The position numbers and the translations under genes are program-made. Positions 8,196 to 17,007 of a DNA stretch of 64,000 nt are shown here, piece after piece. The stretch spans positions 186,001 through 250,000 of the forward strand of contig NZ_WJIB01000006.1 in the NCBI RefSeq assembly GCF_019400745.1, in the 5' to 3' direction. The notes under the pieces are model-generated. The model saw only the letters and a program-made list of their open reading frames with translations. It searched no databases and was not told the origin of the DNA. Origin of the DNA: Cohnella sp. CFH 77786 (GTDB lineage: Bacteria > Bacillota > Bacilli > Paenibacillales > Paenibacillaceae). Position 1 is the first letter of the stretch. The number at the start of each line of letters is the position of its first letter.

Positions 8196-8849
8196 CTAGA
8201 GTCGCAAGTCGTCGATAGAAACGCCGGATACGGACGCTTGCGGCGCCACCCGCTCCAGCAGCAGCGGCGAAACGTAGGCTTCGTAGAGAGAAGCGAGACC
8301 CAGCATGACCAGCATGAGGGCCGCCGCGGCCGTATGCGCGAGGAACGGGGGCAGCAGCCTGCCTTTGCGCCGGAACAGCCTCTCCCGCACGACGAAGTAG
8401 GCGAAGCGGGCGGCGGAAACGCTGGCGATCATCAGGGCCGGTACGACGAGGGCGTTCTGCGGCGCCACCGCGGCAAGGGAGACCAGCACGCCCTGCCAAG
8501 CGTATTGATGGACAAGCAGTCCGACGGCAAAACCGATCAGAACTCCTTTCAAAAAGTCCAGGACGAGCACGAGCGGAAGTCCGATGACCGAGATGCCGAG
8601 CAGCCAGATGAGCAGCAGCCATTTGGCATAGAAGAGAAAGCTGCTTCCGAACGCGTCGGCCGGATTCGAAGAGCCAGGATCCTCCAGCGTGTTCATATAG
8701 TGACCCAGGTGCTCGGCCAACTCCTGCTGCTGCTCGAACGTCAGGGCGTGTACGAGCAGCGCCCCGAACACGGCCCCCACGACAAGCAGGACGCCCACGA
8801 ACAGATACAGGTTCACGTTTTCCCGCGCCGACAGATTCCATAGCCGCAC
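8196..8849 (-). CDS. spoIIM: Stage II sporulation protein M
   Basis: Membrane component of the SpoIIDMP machine that drives peptidoglycan remodelling during engulfment. The 217-residue version (GTG start at 8849, after GGGGAAGGGTGGG) aligns along its length with the 214-residue Bacillus protein and shares YLFVGVL, GISVIGLPL, FLKGVLIGFAVG and LYEAYVSPLLLE. Five hydrophobic segments are visible. An upstream GTG at 8894 is also in frame but lacks a ribosome site. Location between fur and the EndoQ/nudF pair follows the Bacillus order. Confidence 0.93.
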   Translation of the reverse strand: MRLWNLSARENVNLYLFVGVLLVVGAVFGALLVHALTFEQQQELAEHLGHYMNTLEDPGSSNPADAFGSSFLFYAKWLLLIWLLGISVIGLPLVLVLDFLKGVLIGFAVGLLVHQYAWQGVLVSLAAVAPQNALVVPALMIASVSAARFAYFVVRERLFRRKGRLLPPFLAHTAAAALMLVMLGLASLYEAYVSPLLLERVAPQASVSGVSIDDLRL

Positions 8850-8920
8850 TGCGATTCCCACCCTTCCCCGATTGCAATGCGGTTCGCCCCGCACTTCAAC
8901 GTATGCCGGACAAGGGGATT

Positions 8921-10120
8921 TTAGAAGGGGGAAGCGATTTTCCCGTAGCCGCCGCCGCTTCCGGGCGTGAAGGCGAGCCTCCCTTCCCGTGCGGCGAGGA
9001 TGGCGGACGCGATTTTCGCGCCCGCGGCCGTTGCGAGCCGTTCTTCCGGCGCCCGGTGCAGCACATCCATTTCCGAGCCGGCAGCCGCGATCAGCCGATC
9101 GCGCAGGGCGGGGCCCACGCCCGGGAAGAAGGACAACGGCACCTGCGGCCGATACGGCGCCCGGTTCGCAGGATGAACGGGACGCTCCCGGTCGGCCAAT
9201 TGATCGATTCGCCCTGCGACGCCGCGGACGAGTTTACGGCTGCCGCAGGAAGGACAAGCTTCCTCCGCGGCCGCCTCGCCCGTCGCGGTTGCGGAGACCG
9301 CTTTGCGGCAAGCGGTGCAGTAAGTGGTATGATACTTGCCCAGCTCCGGGTGCAGACCGTAATTGGCGGCGATCCCGCGTCCGTCCTGTCCGCGAAGCGC
9401 CTTCGCCCATTCGGCGAACGAAGGCTCGGCAAGCAGCAGCTCGTTGCATTCCCGGCCGATCATGCCGGTCGAGTGGGCATCCGAATTCGTGAGGAACGGA
9501 TACCTTCCCAGCTCGGAAATCCGGTCGGCCATGTCGGCATCCGCGCTCAGACCGAGCTCGACGGCCGCGATGCCGTCCGGGCCGAGCCGGTCCGCCAGCC
9601 GGTCGGCCGAACAGCCGAGCAAGCCGCGGTGCGGCGTGAACACGTGGGCGGGAACCAGCAGTCCTCCCAGGGCGAGCAACTCCGCTTGCAGCTCGCGGGC
9701 GGAAGTCCGAAGACGCTGGGAGCTGAGCATTACATTCTTCATGCGCGGTTCCATCCAAGCCGTCCATTGCTTCATGGAACGCAAATCCGGCAAATAGCCG
9801 AGCAGATGGAACGGCCCGCCTCCTTCCTCGCGGACTTCCATCTCGGCGCCGAGCAGAATGACGGTGTCGCGGTAGCGGATCCCCCCGCCCGCGGCTTCCT
9901 CCATTTCGCCCGTTTCCAGGCACCGTTCGATGTCGGCTTGCACGGCGGGCGAATGGCAATCGATGACGCCGATCAAGTGCACGCCTTTGCGCTCCGACGC
10001 TTCTTGCGCGATCGAGCGGAACGTCAAATCGCGGCTGGCGCTGATTTTGACGGGCTGGCCGTTGTCGGCGCGGCCGATATGCACGTGCAAGTCTGCGAAA
10101 ATACGGCGAAGCTCCGTCAT
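8921..10120 (-). CDS. Endonuclease Q / PHP-domain family protein (YqxK-like)
   Basis: A 399-residue protein with an N-terminal PHP metal-dependent hydrolase domain: the FADLHVHIG motif supplies the first metal ligands, and TNSDAHS and CHSPAV supply others. Near the C-terminal third is a four-cysteine zinc site (CTAC ... CPSCGS). This is followed by a helix-hairpin-helix-like end (FFPGVGPALRDRLIAAAG). This architecture is that of EndoQ, which nicks DNA 5' to deaminated or abasic lesions; Bacillus YqxK is the homologue. The start (10120) overlaps the nudF stop by ATGA, so translation is coupled. Activity is inferred from the family. Confidence 0.82.
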   Translation of the reverse strand: MTELRRIFADLHVHIGRADNGQPVKISASRDLTFRSIAQEASERKGVHLIGVIDCHSPAVQADIERCLETGEMEEAAGGGIRYRDTVILLGAEMEVREEGGGPFHLLGYLPDLRSMKQWTAWMEPRMKNVMLSSQRLRTSARELQAELLALGGLLVPAHVFTPHRGLLGCSADRLADRLGPDGIAAVELGLSADADMADRISELGRYPFLTNSDAHSTGMIGRECNELLLAEPSFAEWAKALRGQDGRGIAANYGLHPELGKYHTTYCTACRKAVSATATGEAAAEEACPSCGSRKLVRGVAGRIDQLADRERPVHPANRAPYRPQVPLSFFPGVGPALRDRLIAAAGSEMDVLHRAPEERLATAAGAKIASAILAAREGRLAFTPGSGGGYGKIASPF

Positions 10121-10701
10121 CCGCGCAGCGGGAGCGATCCGGTCGCCGCTTGGAGCTGCCAGGCGTACACGGCGAGCAGCGTTTTGGCGTCGCAAATTCG
10201 GCCTTCGCGGACGTACTGCCAAGCCTGTTCCAGCGTGATCGCTTCGCAGGTGAGGAATTCCTCCTCGTCGAGATGGATCTCTCCCTGAACCAGTTCATCC
10301 GCATAGTACAGATGCACGATTTCTTCCGCGAACCCCGGCGAAGTGGAGAAAGACTGCAAATGCGTCAGCCCTTCCGCCCGGTATCCCGTCTCTTCCTCCA
10401 GCTCGCGCGCCGCCGCTTCGAGCGGATCTTCCCCCGGCTCCAGCTTCCCCGCCGGTATTTCCACCTGCACTCGCTCGAGCGGCTTGCGATATTGCTCCAC
10501 CACGAGCATCTTGCTCTTGCCTTCCACCAGCGCCAGCACGGCGACCGCGCCGGGATGCCTGACGATTTCGCGCGTCGCCGTCCCCCCGTCGGGCAGCCGT
10601 ACCGTATCGACTTGCAGGGAAATCATCCGGCCTTGGAATATCGGCTTCGTCTCCAGCGTTTCTTCGTAAAAAGGATGCGGTTCTTTACGGTTTTCCGTCA
10701 A
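10117..10701 (-). CDS. nudF: ADP-ribose pyrophosphatase (Nudix hydrolase)
   Basis: Hydrolyses ADP-ribose and related sugar nucleotides. The 194-residue protein carries a perfect Nudix box, from G85 (GKLEPGEDP) to the REL.EE.GY end (ARELEEETGY), plus the upstream VRLPDGG strand and the VEQYRKP motif typical of the NudF group. The TTG start at 10701 follows GGAGG with an eight-base gap. It is the first gene of a minus-strand unit with the EndoQ-like gene, as in Bacillus. mciZ lies divergently just upstream. Confidence 0.92.
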   Translation of the reverse strand: MTENRKEPHPFYEETLETKPIFQGRMISLQVDTVRLPDGGTATREIVRHPGAVAVLALVEGKSKMLVVEQYRKPLERVQVEIPAGKLEPGEDPLEAAARELEEETGYRAEGLTHLQSFSTSPGFAEEIVHLYYADELVQGEIHLDEEEFLTCEAITLEQAWQYVREGRICDAKTLLAVYAWQLQAATGSLPLRG

Positions 10702-10800
10702 TTCGGGTTCCTCCAGTCATGATTCAGCCGCAATGCTCATAGGTTCAAATTAACGGCTTGTCCGCTCGATTGCAAGCCCGCATGGAGGAGGAGACGCCTT

Positions 10801-10956
10801 ATGCTCAAACGATACGCCGCTCCCGAACGGATCCGCTGGGTCGGCCCAGCCTGGGAAATCCGCCGCGCGCTGCGCCAGGAGCTCCGCCGGCTCGGCCGGA
10901 ACGCCAAGCTGGCGGAGCTGCTGCCGAGGCCGCAGTCCGGGCGCAGCCGGATTTGA
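10801..10956 (+). CDS. mciZ: MciZ-like FtsZ inhibitor (51 residues)
   Basis: A small gene with a very strong ribosome site (GGAGGAGGAG, six to nine bases before ATG 10801). Its product contains WVGPAWEIRRALRQELRR, which matches the VGKAWEIRAKL core of Bacillus MciZ, the 40-residue mother-cell peptide that caps FtsZ filaments and blocks Z-ring formation during sporulation. The extension after the core (GRNAKLAELLPRP) is longer than in Bacillus. It is divergent from nudF. In Bacillus the gene is SigE-dependent; I do not see a convincing SigE promoter here. The name rests on the core motif and location. Confidence 0.75.
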   Translation: MLKRYAAPERIRWVGPAWEIRRALRQELRRLGRNAKLAELLPRPQSGRSRI

Positions 10957-11024
10957 CAGCGAAGACGCGGCGCAGATTGCCGGCAATCGCAATTTTCGGC
11001 ACATGCGCTCAACAACGTCGCCCC

Positions 11025-12059
11025 CTATCCGCAGCGAAGATTGTAATCGTGCAACATCTCCTCAATGATGCGGGCTTCGTCCGCTTTCATCTTACCCAGA
11101 CGGTCGATCAACTGCTCCAGATGCTTTTTGTCCAGAGTCATCCAGTATTTCAAGATCAGATTGATGTTCACCACGGCATACCTCTCGAGATCGCGCCAGC
11201 CTTCCGCCGTCTCCCGAGAGCAGCTGTAATAACCCTGAAGTTCCATATAGGCGATTCGCTTGTTCATTATTTTCTTATGCTCCCACAGCACGTGAAAAGG
11301 TCGGTGGTCGAGAATGAACTTGTTCTCGATTACCTGCTCGGCTCTGCGCCGAAGTTCGTCATAGATGTCCATCCCCCATACGTGCGGACTGGATTGCCGC
11401 AATTCGTACGCAGGCATTCTTCGATCCGAGGGCTTGGCGAGCCCGTAATCCTCCAGTTGATCCATCACCCACTGCAAGTTAAATTCGCAGGCTTTCATGA
11501 AATTCCGGTATGGCTTCAGCAAGAGAGTATATTCGGTGTACGGCTTCGATTCCGGCGGTTCGAAGTCATTGAACGCCATCTCCATGTCGTCATAATGGAT
11601 GAAGGTGGTACCGAATCGTTGATGGGTCAAGAAGCCTGCGACATGGAACAGCCGGTTTCCGTCGTCGTACCCATGGATCATGATGCCGTGAGGGTTGAAT
11701 CGATTCTGGTAGGCGACCGATCCGGGGATGTAATATTCGTCCACGAACGTCCACACGGAACAATCATTGTCGATGCTATCGCGAACGAAATCGGCAAAGC
11801 TTGGAAAGCATCTCCGCACCAGGTTCCGGGTTAGACGAGGAGAGCCGAACAAAATGGGGACAAACTGGTCGAACGGGTTCGGCGAGTAGAAGTCCGCCAT
11901 CATTTCGTCTCCCCGATCGCTCAGGTACAATTGGACGAAATTGCTGTAAATCCAACGCAGCGAATCGGGTTCCGCTTGCAGCACGGCCAAAGGATAGGCA
12001 AGATGCGGGTAAGAGACGAGATCCGGTTCGGCGACCGATAAGATCCGGCTGTTAACCAT
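11025..12059 (-). CDS. Orphan protein of unknown function, possibly BtrH/C39-like
   Basis: A 344-residue soluble protein with no signal or membrane segment. The start at 12059 is fixed by GGGAGGAATGATT before the ATG. The central part (CSVWTFVDEYYIPGS, then NPHGIMIHGYDDG, then FHVAGFLTHQ) resembles the Cys/His layout of C39-like peptidase folds and of BtrH-type acyltransferases, which are common in Paenibacillus peptide-antibiotic clusters. The resemblance is weak and I do not claim an activity. No biosynthetic neighbours are present. The C-terminal 100 residues are charged and helical. It sits alone between mciZ and a tandem-repeat region. Confidence 0.55.
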   Translation of the reverse strand: MVNSRILSVAEPDLVSYPHLAYPLAVLQAEPDSLRWIYSNFVQLYLSDRGDEMMADFYSPNPFDQFVPILFGSPRLTRNLVRRCFPSFADFVRDSIDNDCSVWTFVDEYYIPGSVAYQNRFNPHGIMIHGYDDGNRLFHVAGFLTHQRFGTTFIHYDDMEMAFNDFEPPESKPYTEYTLLLKPYRNFMKACEFNLQWVMDQLEDYGLAKPSDRRMPAYELRQSSPHVWGMDIYDELRRRAEQVIENKFILDHRPFHVLWEHKKIMNKRIAYMELQGYYSCSRETAEGWRDLERYAVVNINLILKYWMTLDKKHLEQLIDRLGKMKADEARIIEEMLHDYNLRCG

Positions 12060-12169
12060 AATCATTCCTCCCGGTATCGCATTACGATGCGAAATATTCC
12101 TGAAGCATCGGCCAATCACCAGCGGCTCCTCGGTTGTCATCCGTTCTATCTATGTCCGCTTATCCGCTG

Positions 12170-12190
12170 CCTTGTACAAGGTGATGTCAA
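12170..12190 (-). promoter_or_regulatory. Candidate -35 with palindromic operator upstream of the orphan gene
   Basis: On the minus strand TTGACA (12190-12185) is followed by the perfect 12-base palindrome CCTTGTACAAGG (12181-12170), where a regulator could sit between -35 and -10. The best -10 (GATAAG) is at a long 20-base spacing, so the promoter is tentative. The rest of the gene-free stretch 12060-12406 shows nothing else I can support. Confidence 0.35.
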
Positions 12191-12406
12191 AAAAACTGGT
12201 TATCCCTGGATGAAACGGAAAGTTGTCATGTTCCCCCTCTCCAATTTGGTTGCGCTTTCATCGCGCTGTAAAAACCCCTCCTGGGGAAACCCTAAGCAAA
12301 GCATAACCGAAAACGTTTTTCGTGTCTATTAATGCCATTTCGAGCTAAAATTACCTCGTTTCGCTCTCCTGCTTTCCAGACGTACTTACAGCGCACCTGA
12401 GGAATT

Positions 12407-13036
12407 CGCAAAATAACGTCCACGGAAGTCACTACAACGTTCGTAGTCGGGGATTTCGCAGAAGTAACGTCTCCGGACGTCACTACAGCGTTCGTTGTCG
12501 GGGGGTTCGCAGAAATAACGTCTCCGGAAGTCACTACAGCGTTCGTAGTCGGGGATTTCGCAGAAATAACGTCTCCGGAAGTCACTATAGCCTTCGTAGT
12601 CGGGGATTTCGCAGAAATAACGTCTCCGGAAGTCACTACAGCCTTCGTAGTCGGGGATTTCGCAGAAATAACGTCCACGGAAGTCACTACAACGTTCGTA
12701 GTCGGGGATTTCGCAGAATTAACGTCTCCGGAAGTCACTACGGCGTTCGTAATCGGGGATATCGCAAAATTAACGATTCCGGAAGTCACTACAGCCTTCG
12801 TAGTCGGGGATTTCACAGAAATAACGTCCACGGAAGTCACTACAACGTTCGTAGTCGGGGATTTCGCAGAAATAACGTCTCCGGAAGTCACTACGGCGTT
12901 CGTAATCGGGGATATCGCAAAATTAACGATTCCGGAAGTCACTACAGCCTTCGTAGTCGGGGATTTCACAGAAAGTCTCCGGAAGTCACTACCTGCGTTC
13001 GTTGTCAGGCATTTCGCTGAAAAAATGTCTCCCGGC
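12407..13036. repeat. 51-bp tandem repeat array, 12 units plus a partial one
   Basis: Head-to-tail units with no spacers, starting at 12407, 12457, 12508, then every 51 bases to 12967, with a degenerate partial unit from 13015. Most units are exactly 51 bases; the first is 50 and the last full one 48. Each begins like CGCAGAAATAACG, contains GGAAGTCACTAC and ends GTCGGGGATTT. Units 6-8 (12661-12813) and 9-11 (12814-12966) share the same three-unit variant order, giving a 153-bp higher-order duplication. The 51-base period keeps a minus-strand frame open (17-residue repeat). Unit 12 carries a 4-base deletion and a 1-base insertion, and no ribosome site independent of the repeat precedes that frame, so coding is doubtful. 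Confidence 0.92.
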
Positions 13037-13070
13037 TATCCAGGCTATCCAGGATATCCTGGCTAATCGG
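13031..13070. repeat. Inverted repeat at the end of the 51-bp array
   Basis: CCCGGCTATCC and GGCTAATCGGG flank the perfect palindrome CCAGGATATCCTGG (13049-13062), with an extra copy of CTATCCAGG inside. It follows the array directly and precedes the 3' end of the anti-sigma gene. There is no T run, so terminator function is unproven. Bases 13071-13239 show nothing else recognisable. Confidence 0.5.
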
Positions 13071-13239
13071 GCTTCAGGCGGGCTGGGCCTTCGTACAGGA
13101 ATCGGGCAACCACTCTGCTTTAAAACCGGGTTTTGCTCCGTGTGCAGACTTGGTTGAGTTTTTTCAAGCATAGCGGAACCGAATTGCGCAATTTCGCCCC
13201 AATCCGCAGACTTCCCGCGCTTCACGCAACCAGGTTCCG

Positions 13240-14037
13240 TTACTCCTCCTCGTCCACCCGCGCCAACTTGATTCGGGCGGTCTCCGGGGACGTCGGATGC
13301 GCGCTGCCGCCTTTGGGCTCGATCGTGAACGCCACTTCCTTCACGTCCGGCAAGCCGAGGAAATGGGAGTACAGATGTCCCTGCGCCTGATGGAACTCGA
13401 ACAAACCCAGGTTCGTCATATCCTGCCGGACCTCGCCCCACGCTTGAACATCACGGCTGCCTTCGGGAAGCAGCCCTTCGATCAGGACGAACATTTCGTC
13501 CGTCCGGCCGTTCACCCAGACCGTGACCGACTTCCTGCCTCCCGCCTCCGGCAATCCCGGCGCGTATGCCGGCACGATCGAGTACACCTTCGTATCCGGA
13601 AGGGCCATCAGTTCCGCTCCATCCGGCTCATGCAGCCGTGCATATTCTATCGGCGGAAGCGCGGCTGTTCCCGTTTCACCGTTCGTTCCTGTGGGCGAAC
13701 CTTGCCAAATCACGCCAGCCACCAGCAACAGCGCCGCAACCGCTCCGGAGACGGCCCATACCGGCCGGGCGAACAGCTTCTTCCGCCAGCTGCGTCTCCA
13801 TGCCGCGGCGCGCAACGATTTGCGTACGCGTTCGGACGGCATCGGGATTACGCCGATCGCTTCCGATCCCGACTCCGGCGCCATCCCAAGCCACTCGCCC
13901 CATTGCTTCCGCACCCGCCGGCAATCGGCGCAGCCCTCCGAGTGCCGCTCCATCGCCCGCGCCGTTTCCGGAGGAAGCCGTTTCATATGCCAATCGATCC
14001 AACGTTCCTCCGGCACTCCGCAGTTCCGCTCAATCAA
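13240..14037 (-). CDS. Anti-sigma factor, zinc-binding with RskA-like extracytoplasmic domain
   Basis: A 265-residue single-pass membrane protein. The cytoplasmic N-terminus has the zinc-containing anti-sigma motif HSEGCADC (His then two cysteines), one transmembrane helix follows at about 92-112, and the outer domain ends in FTIEPKGGSAHPT, the hallmark of RskA C-terminal domains. It overlaps the upstream sigma gene by eight bases, and the TTG start is preceded by GGGGGCGG. It is expected to hold the cognate sigma factor at the membrane until a cell-surface signal triggers its release. Confidence 0.9.
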   Translation of the reverse strand: MIERNCGVPEERWIDWHMKRLPPETARAMERHSEGCADCRRVRKQWGEWLGMAPESGSEAIGVIPMPSERVRKSLRAAAWRRSWRKKLFARPVWAVSGAVAALLLVAGVIWQGSPTGTNGETGTAALPPIEYARLHEPDGAELMALPDTKVYSIVPAYAPGLPEAGGRKSVTVWVNGRTDEMFVLIEGLLPEGSRDVQAWGEVRQDMTNLGLFEFHQAQGHLYSHFLGLPDVKEVAFTIEPKGGSAHPTSPETARIKLARVDEEE

Positions 14038-14638
14038 GGCTTCCGCCCCCTTCCGCTTCCGCCCAACCCAGCTTCGCCATCGCTTTGCGCAAATGGGATA
14101 GACCGTATCTCACCCTCGATTTCACCGTTCCGATCGGAACCTGCCAGGTTTCCGCCAACTCGCGCCGACTGCGGGAATCGAAGAAAGCGGCCGCCAGCGT
14201 CTGCCGCTGGGTGCCCGGAAGCTCGCCCATCGCCCGCCGGAGCGCTTCCTTCTCGAGCTTCGTCAGCACGCGGCCTTCGATCTCCTCGGAAGCGCCGAAT
14301 ATCCGTTCCGGCATGCCCGGGGATTCGGATTCCAGCACGACGCGTCTCCGTTTGCGCAACCGGTCCATGCAGCGGCTTTTCGTCAGCACCGCGAGCCAGG
14401 CTTCCACCGTACCTCTTGCCGGATCGTAGCGTTCGGGCTGCGCGATCACGAGCATGAGCACGTCGTGGCACACGTCCTCGGCTTCCATCCGGTCTCCCAG
14501 CAGCTTGCAGGACAACCCCATGACGAAGGGAGCCGCCGCCTCGTAAAACCGGTCGAACGCCTCCAGCGACCCCTCCCGGATTTGCTGAAGCAGACCGGCC
14601 ATGTCCTCACTCGCGGATCGACGAAAAGCCGTATCCAT
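14030..14638 (-). CDS. ECF-type RNA polymerase sigma factor
   Basis: A 202-residue sigma factor with region 2 (DAFDRFYEAA-like start, EAEDVCHDVLMLV, then RGTVEAWLAVLTKSRCMDRLRKRRR) and region 4 (LPGTQRQTLAAAFF, then ELAETWQVPIGTVKSRVRYGL). The sequence is close to the SigK-RskA type. The ATG at 14638 lies after GGAGGTGTCAGGTCCC. It is cotranscribed with its anti-sigma gene and divergent from the NEW3/ABC operon, which is a plausible target. Confidence 0.92.
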   Translation of the reverse strand: MDTAFRRSASEDMAGLLQQIREGSLEAFDRFYEAAAPFVMGLSCKLLGDRMEAEDVCHDVLMLVIAQPERYDPARGTVEAWLAVLTKSRCMDRLRKRRRVVLESESPGMPERIFGASEEIEGRVLTKLEKEALRRAMGELPGTQRQTLAAAFFDSRSRRELAETWQVPIGTVKSRVRYGLSHLRKAMAKLGWAEAEGGGSLD

Positions 14639-14733
14639 GGGACCTGACACCTCCGATACGATCATTCTGTTCGATACATACATACCAAAAATCGTTCATC
14701 CCGTGAATATGCTCCCGTTTTTTTTATCTTCCT

Positions 14734-14751
14734 TTAAGCTTCCGTTAAGCT
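14734..14751. promoter_or_regulatory. Direct repeat TTAAGCT with 11-base period
   Basis: Two TTAAGCT copies (14734-14740, 14745-14751) lie in the divergent gap between the sigma gene and the NEW3/ABC operon. An 11-base period equals one helical turn and is typical of binding sites for OmpR-family regulators. The match is short, so this is only a candidate site. Confidence 0.3.
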
Positions 14752-14839
14752 AACTTTTATTTTTCGGCATAAATCCGCGAAGGCTTCTCGCACGTAGAGG
14801 AGATGAAACCACAAATCATCCCGGGAGGGGTCTGTCGTC

Positions 14840-15994
14840 ATGAAACGCAATTCCCATTCTCGCCGCATCGCTGCGGCCGCCTTGCTGACGATCGCCATGC
14901 TGCTGTATGCCGTGCCCGTTTTCGCAGCGGGAGGAGTCAAAGTCTATACGCCTTACACCAACCTGTCGGCGCCGCCCGGCGAAACGCTCAATTACGAGGT
15001 TGACCTGATCAACGATTCGGACGAAATCCAGACGGCCGACCTGAGCTTCAGCACAGGCTCCACCGGATGGACCTACGAGCTGACGGCAGGCGGCCATGCC
15101 ATCCGCCAGATCGCGGTGAAGCCGAAGGAATCCCAATCCGTCAACCTGGCGCTCACCGTTCCGCTCGAAGTGGAAAAAGGAGAGTATTCCTTTCAGCTGA
15201 ACGCCGGATCGTTCGGCACGCTGCCCCTGAAGGTCAACGTTTCGGAAAAAGGCTCGTACAAATCCGAGCTGACGGCGGACCGTCCGAACATGCAAGGACA
15301 TTCCGACTCCACCTTCACTTACAGCCTGACGCTGAACAACCGCACCGCTTCGAAGCAGACTTACGCGCTGACGGCGGAAGCGCCGGCCGGTTGGGACGCC
15401 AAATTCACGGTTGACGGCAGCGGCGTAACCAGCGTCGACATCGATCCGAACGCTTCGAAATCCGTGACGCTGAACTTGACGCCGGCCGAGAACGCGACCG
15501 CCAATACGTATAAAGTCGCCGTCCACGCAGCCAGCGGAAGCTCGACCGCGGATACGGAAGTGGAAGCCGTCATCACCGGTACGTACGGAATCAGCCTGAC
15601 GACGTCCGACGAACGGCTCAGCGCGAACGTGACTGCCGGCGGGGAACGGAAGCTTGAACTCGTCGTCAAAAATACCGGATCCGCCGAACTGACCGACATC
15701 AACCTGACGGGCACGACGCCGGCCGAATGGGAAGTCAGCTTCGAACCGAAAACGATCTCTTCCCTGAAAGCCGGAGACTCCAAACCGGTGACCGCGACGA
15801 TCAAATCGTCCAGCAAAGCGCTCGCCGGGGACTACGTCGTCGGATTGACCGCGCAAGCCGCCGAGAAATCCGCGGACGCCAGCATCCGCATGACCGTGAA
15901 AACCTCGGTGCTCTGGGGCTGGATCGGCGTTCTGATCGTGATCGCCGTCGCAGCCGGCGTATACGGCCTGTTCCGGAAATACGGGAGGCGGTAA
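14840..15994 (+). CDS. Secreted, membrane-anchored NEW3-domain protein of an ABC exporter
   Basis: A 384-residue protein with a signal peptide (about 1-29, ending VPVFAA), a long exported region of repeated beta-sandwich segments with NEW3-like phrases ([31 protein letters not shown]) and one C-terminal transmembrane helix ([20 protein letters not shown]) with a short RKYGRR tail. It is probably an extracytoplasmic accessory factor of the exporter encoded next. The stop TAA overlaps the following ATG, so expression is coupled. A GGGAGGGG ribosome site precedes the start. Confidence 0.8.
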   Translation: MKRNSHSRRIAAAALLTIAMLLYAVPVFAAGGVKVYTPYTNLSAPPGETLNYEVDLINDSDEIQTADLSFSTGSTGWTYELTAGGHAIRQIAVKPKESQSVNLALTVPLEVEKGEYSFQLNAGSFGTLPLKVNVSEKGSYKSELTADRPNMQGHSDSTFTYSLTLNNRTASKQTYALTAEAPAGWDAKFTVDGSGVTSVDIDPNASKSVTLNLTPAENATANTYKVAVHAASGSSTADTEVEAVITGTYGISLTTSDERLSANVTAGGERKLELVVKNTGSAELTDINLTGTTPAEWEVSFEPKTISSLKAGDSKPVTATIKSSSKALAGDYVVGLTAQAAEKSADASIRMTVKTSVLWGWIGVLIVIAVAAGVYGLFRKYGRR

Positions 15995-17007
15995 TGGTGG
16001 CCATTCAAGCCGATGAGCCGGTAATCGAACTGAAAAGCCTGGTGAAGAAATACGGGGACTTCACCGCCGTCGATTTTCTGTCCCTTAACGTCTACCCCGG
16101 CGAGATCTTCGGCCTTCTCGGACCGAACGGCGCCGGCAAAACAACCACGATTCTCATGATGCTCGGCCTGACGGAGCCGACTTCCGGATCCGTGAAGGTT
16201 TGCGGCATCGACTCGACGAGGAACCCGATCCAAGTCAAACGCAAAGTCGGCTATATGCCCGACGACGTCGGCTTCTACGAGGACCGGACGGCGCTCGACA
16301 ACCTGGTTTACACGGCCGGCTTGAACCGGGTACCGGCGGACGAAGCCCGGGAGCGGGCGCTTCGGCTCCTCGAGAGAGTGGGCCTTGCCGAAGCCGCGCG
16401 CAAACGCGTCGGCACGTTCTCCCGCGGGATGCGGCAGAGGCTGGGGCTCGCGGACGTGCTGATCAAACAGCCGGAAGTCATCATCCTGGACGAACCGACG
16501 CTAGGCATCGACCCGGAAGGGGTCCGGGAGCTGCTGGGTCTGATCCGCGAGCTCAGCCGCAAGGATGGGCTCACGGTGCTCCTGTCATCCCACCACCTGC
16601 ATCAGGTCCAGCAAATCTGCGACCGGGTGGGACTGTTCGTGCGGGGCAAGCTGATCGCTTCAGGCGATATCGACACCCTGTCGCGCCAACTGGACGGCGC
16701 TCCCGCCCATCGGATCGAGCTGGACGTCTCCGCGTCCACCGGCGAGCTCGAAGAATCTTTGCTCGGAATCGAGGGCGTGTCATCCGTGGCGAGGAAGGAG
16801 CAGGATCAACTGGCGTCGGCTTCCGCCTCGAACGATGCTCCCGTCACGCTGGTCGTCTCGTCGGACACCGACCTCAGCGCGGATTTGGCGGACTTCATCA
16901 TTCGCAGGGGCTTCCGTCTATACGGTCTGCGCCCGCACCGGTACGGACTCGACGACATTTACCACCGATACTTCGAAGGAGGCGAAACCCGTGAACGCTT
17001 GGGCTGA
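15994..17007 (+). CDS. ABC transporter ATP-binding protein
   Basis: A 337-residue ATPase with Walker A GPNGAGKT, the signature as FSRGM (in place of LSGGQ), Walker B VIILDEPT and a following H-loop SSHHLHQV. The roughly 100-residue C-terminal extension after the ATPase core is typical of CcmA/NatA-type exporters for drugs, lipids or antibiotics. The ATG at 15994 overlaps the previous stop and follows GGGAGG; an adjacent GTG (15997) is an alternative. It overlaps the permease gene by 17 bases. Confidence 0.92.
   Translation: MVAIQADEPVIELKSLVKKYGDFTAVDFLSLNVYPGEIFGLLGPNGAGKTTTILMMLGLTEPTSGSVKVCGIDSTRNPIQVKRKVGYMPDDVGFYEDRTALDNLVYTAGLNRVPADEARERALRLLERVGLAEAARKRVGTFSRGMRQRLGLADVLIKQPEVIILDEPTLGIDPEGVRELLGLIRELSRKDGLTVLLSSHHLHQVQQICDRVGLFVRGKLIASGDIDTLSRQLDGAPAHRIELDVSASTGELEESLLGIEGVSSVARKEQDQLASASASNDAPVTLVVSSDTDLSADLADFIIRRGFRLYGLRPHRYGLDDIYHRYFEGGETRERLG

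Noticed and set aside
8903..10288. 461-codon plus-strand frame
   Set aside because: It is the complement of the EndoQ-like gene, whose metal-binding and zinc motifs are clear on the minus strand.
12292..12969. Minus-strand open frame of 225 codons across the repeat array
   Set aside because: The frame is open because the unit is 51 bases. Its GTG start and weak GGAGA lie inside a repeat unit. The unit just upstream has net frame-changing indels. I list it as a repeat, not a gene.
12407..13036. CRISPR-like array
   Set aside because: Units are contiguous and there are no unique spacers between repeats. No cas genes are in the window.
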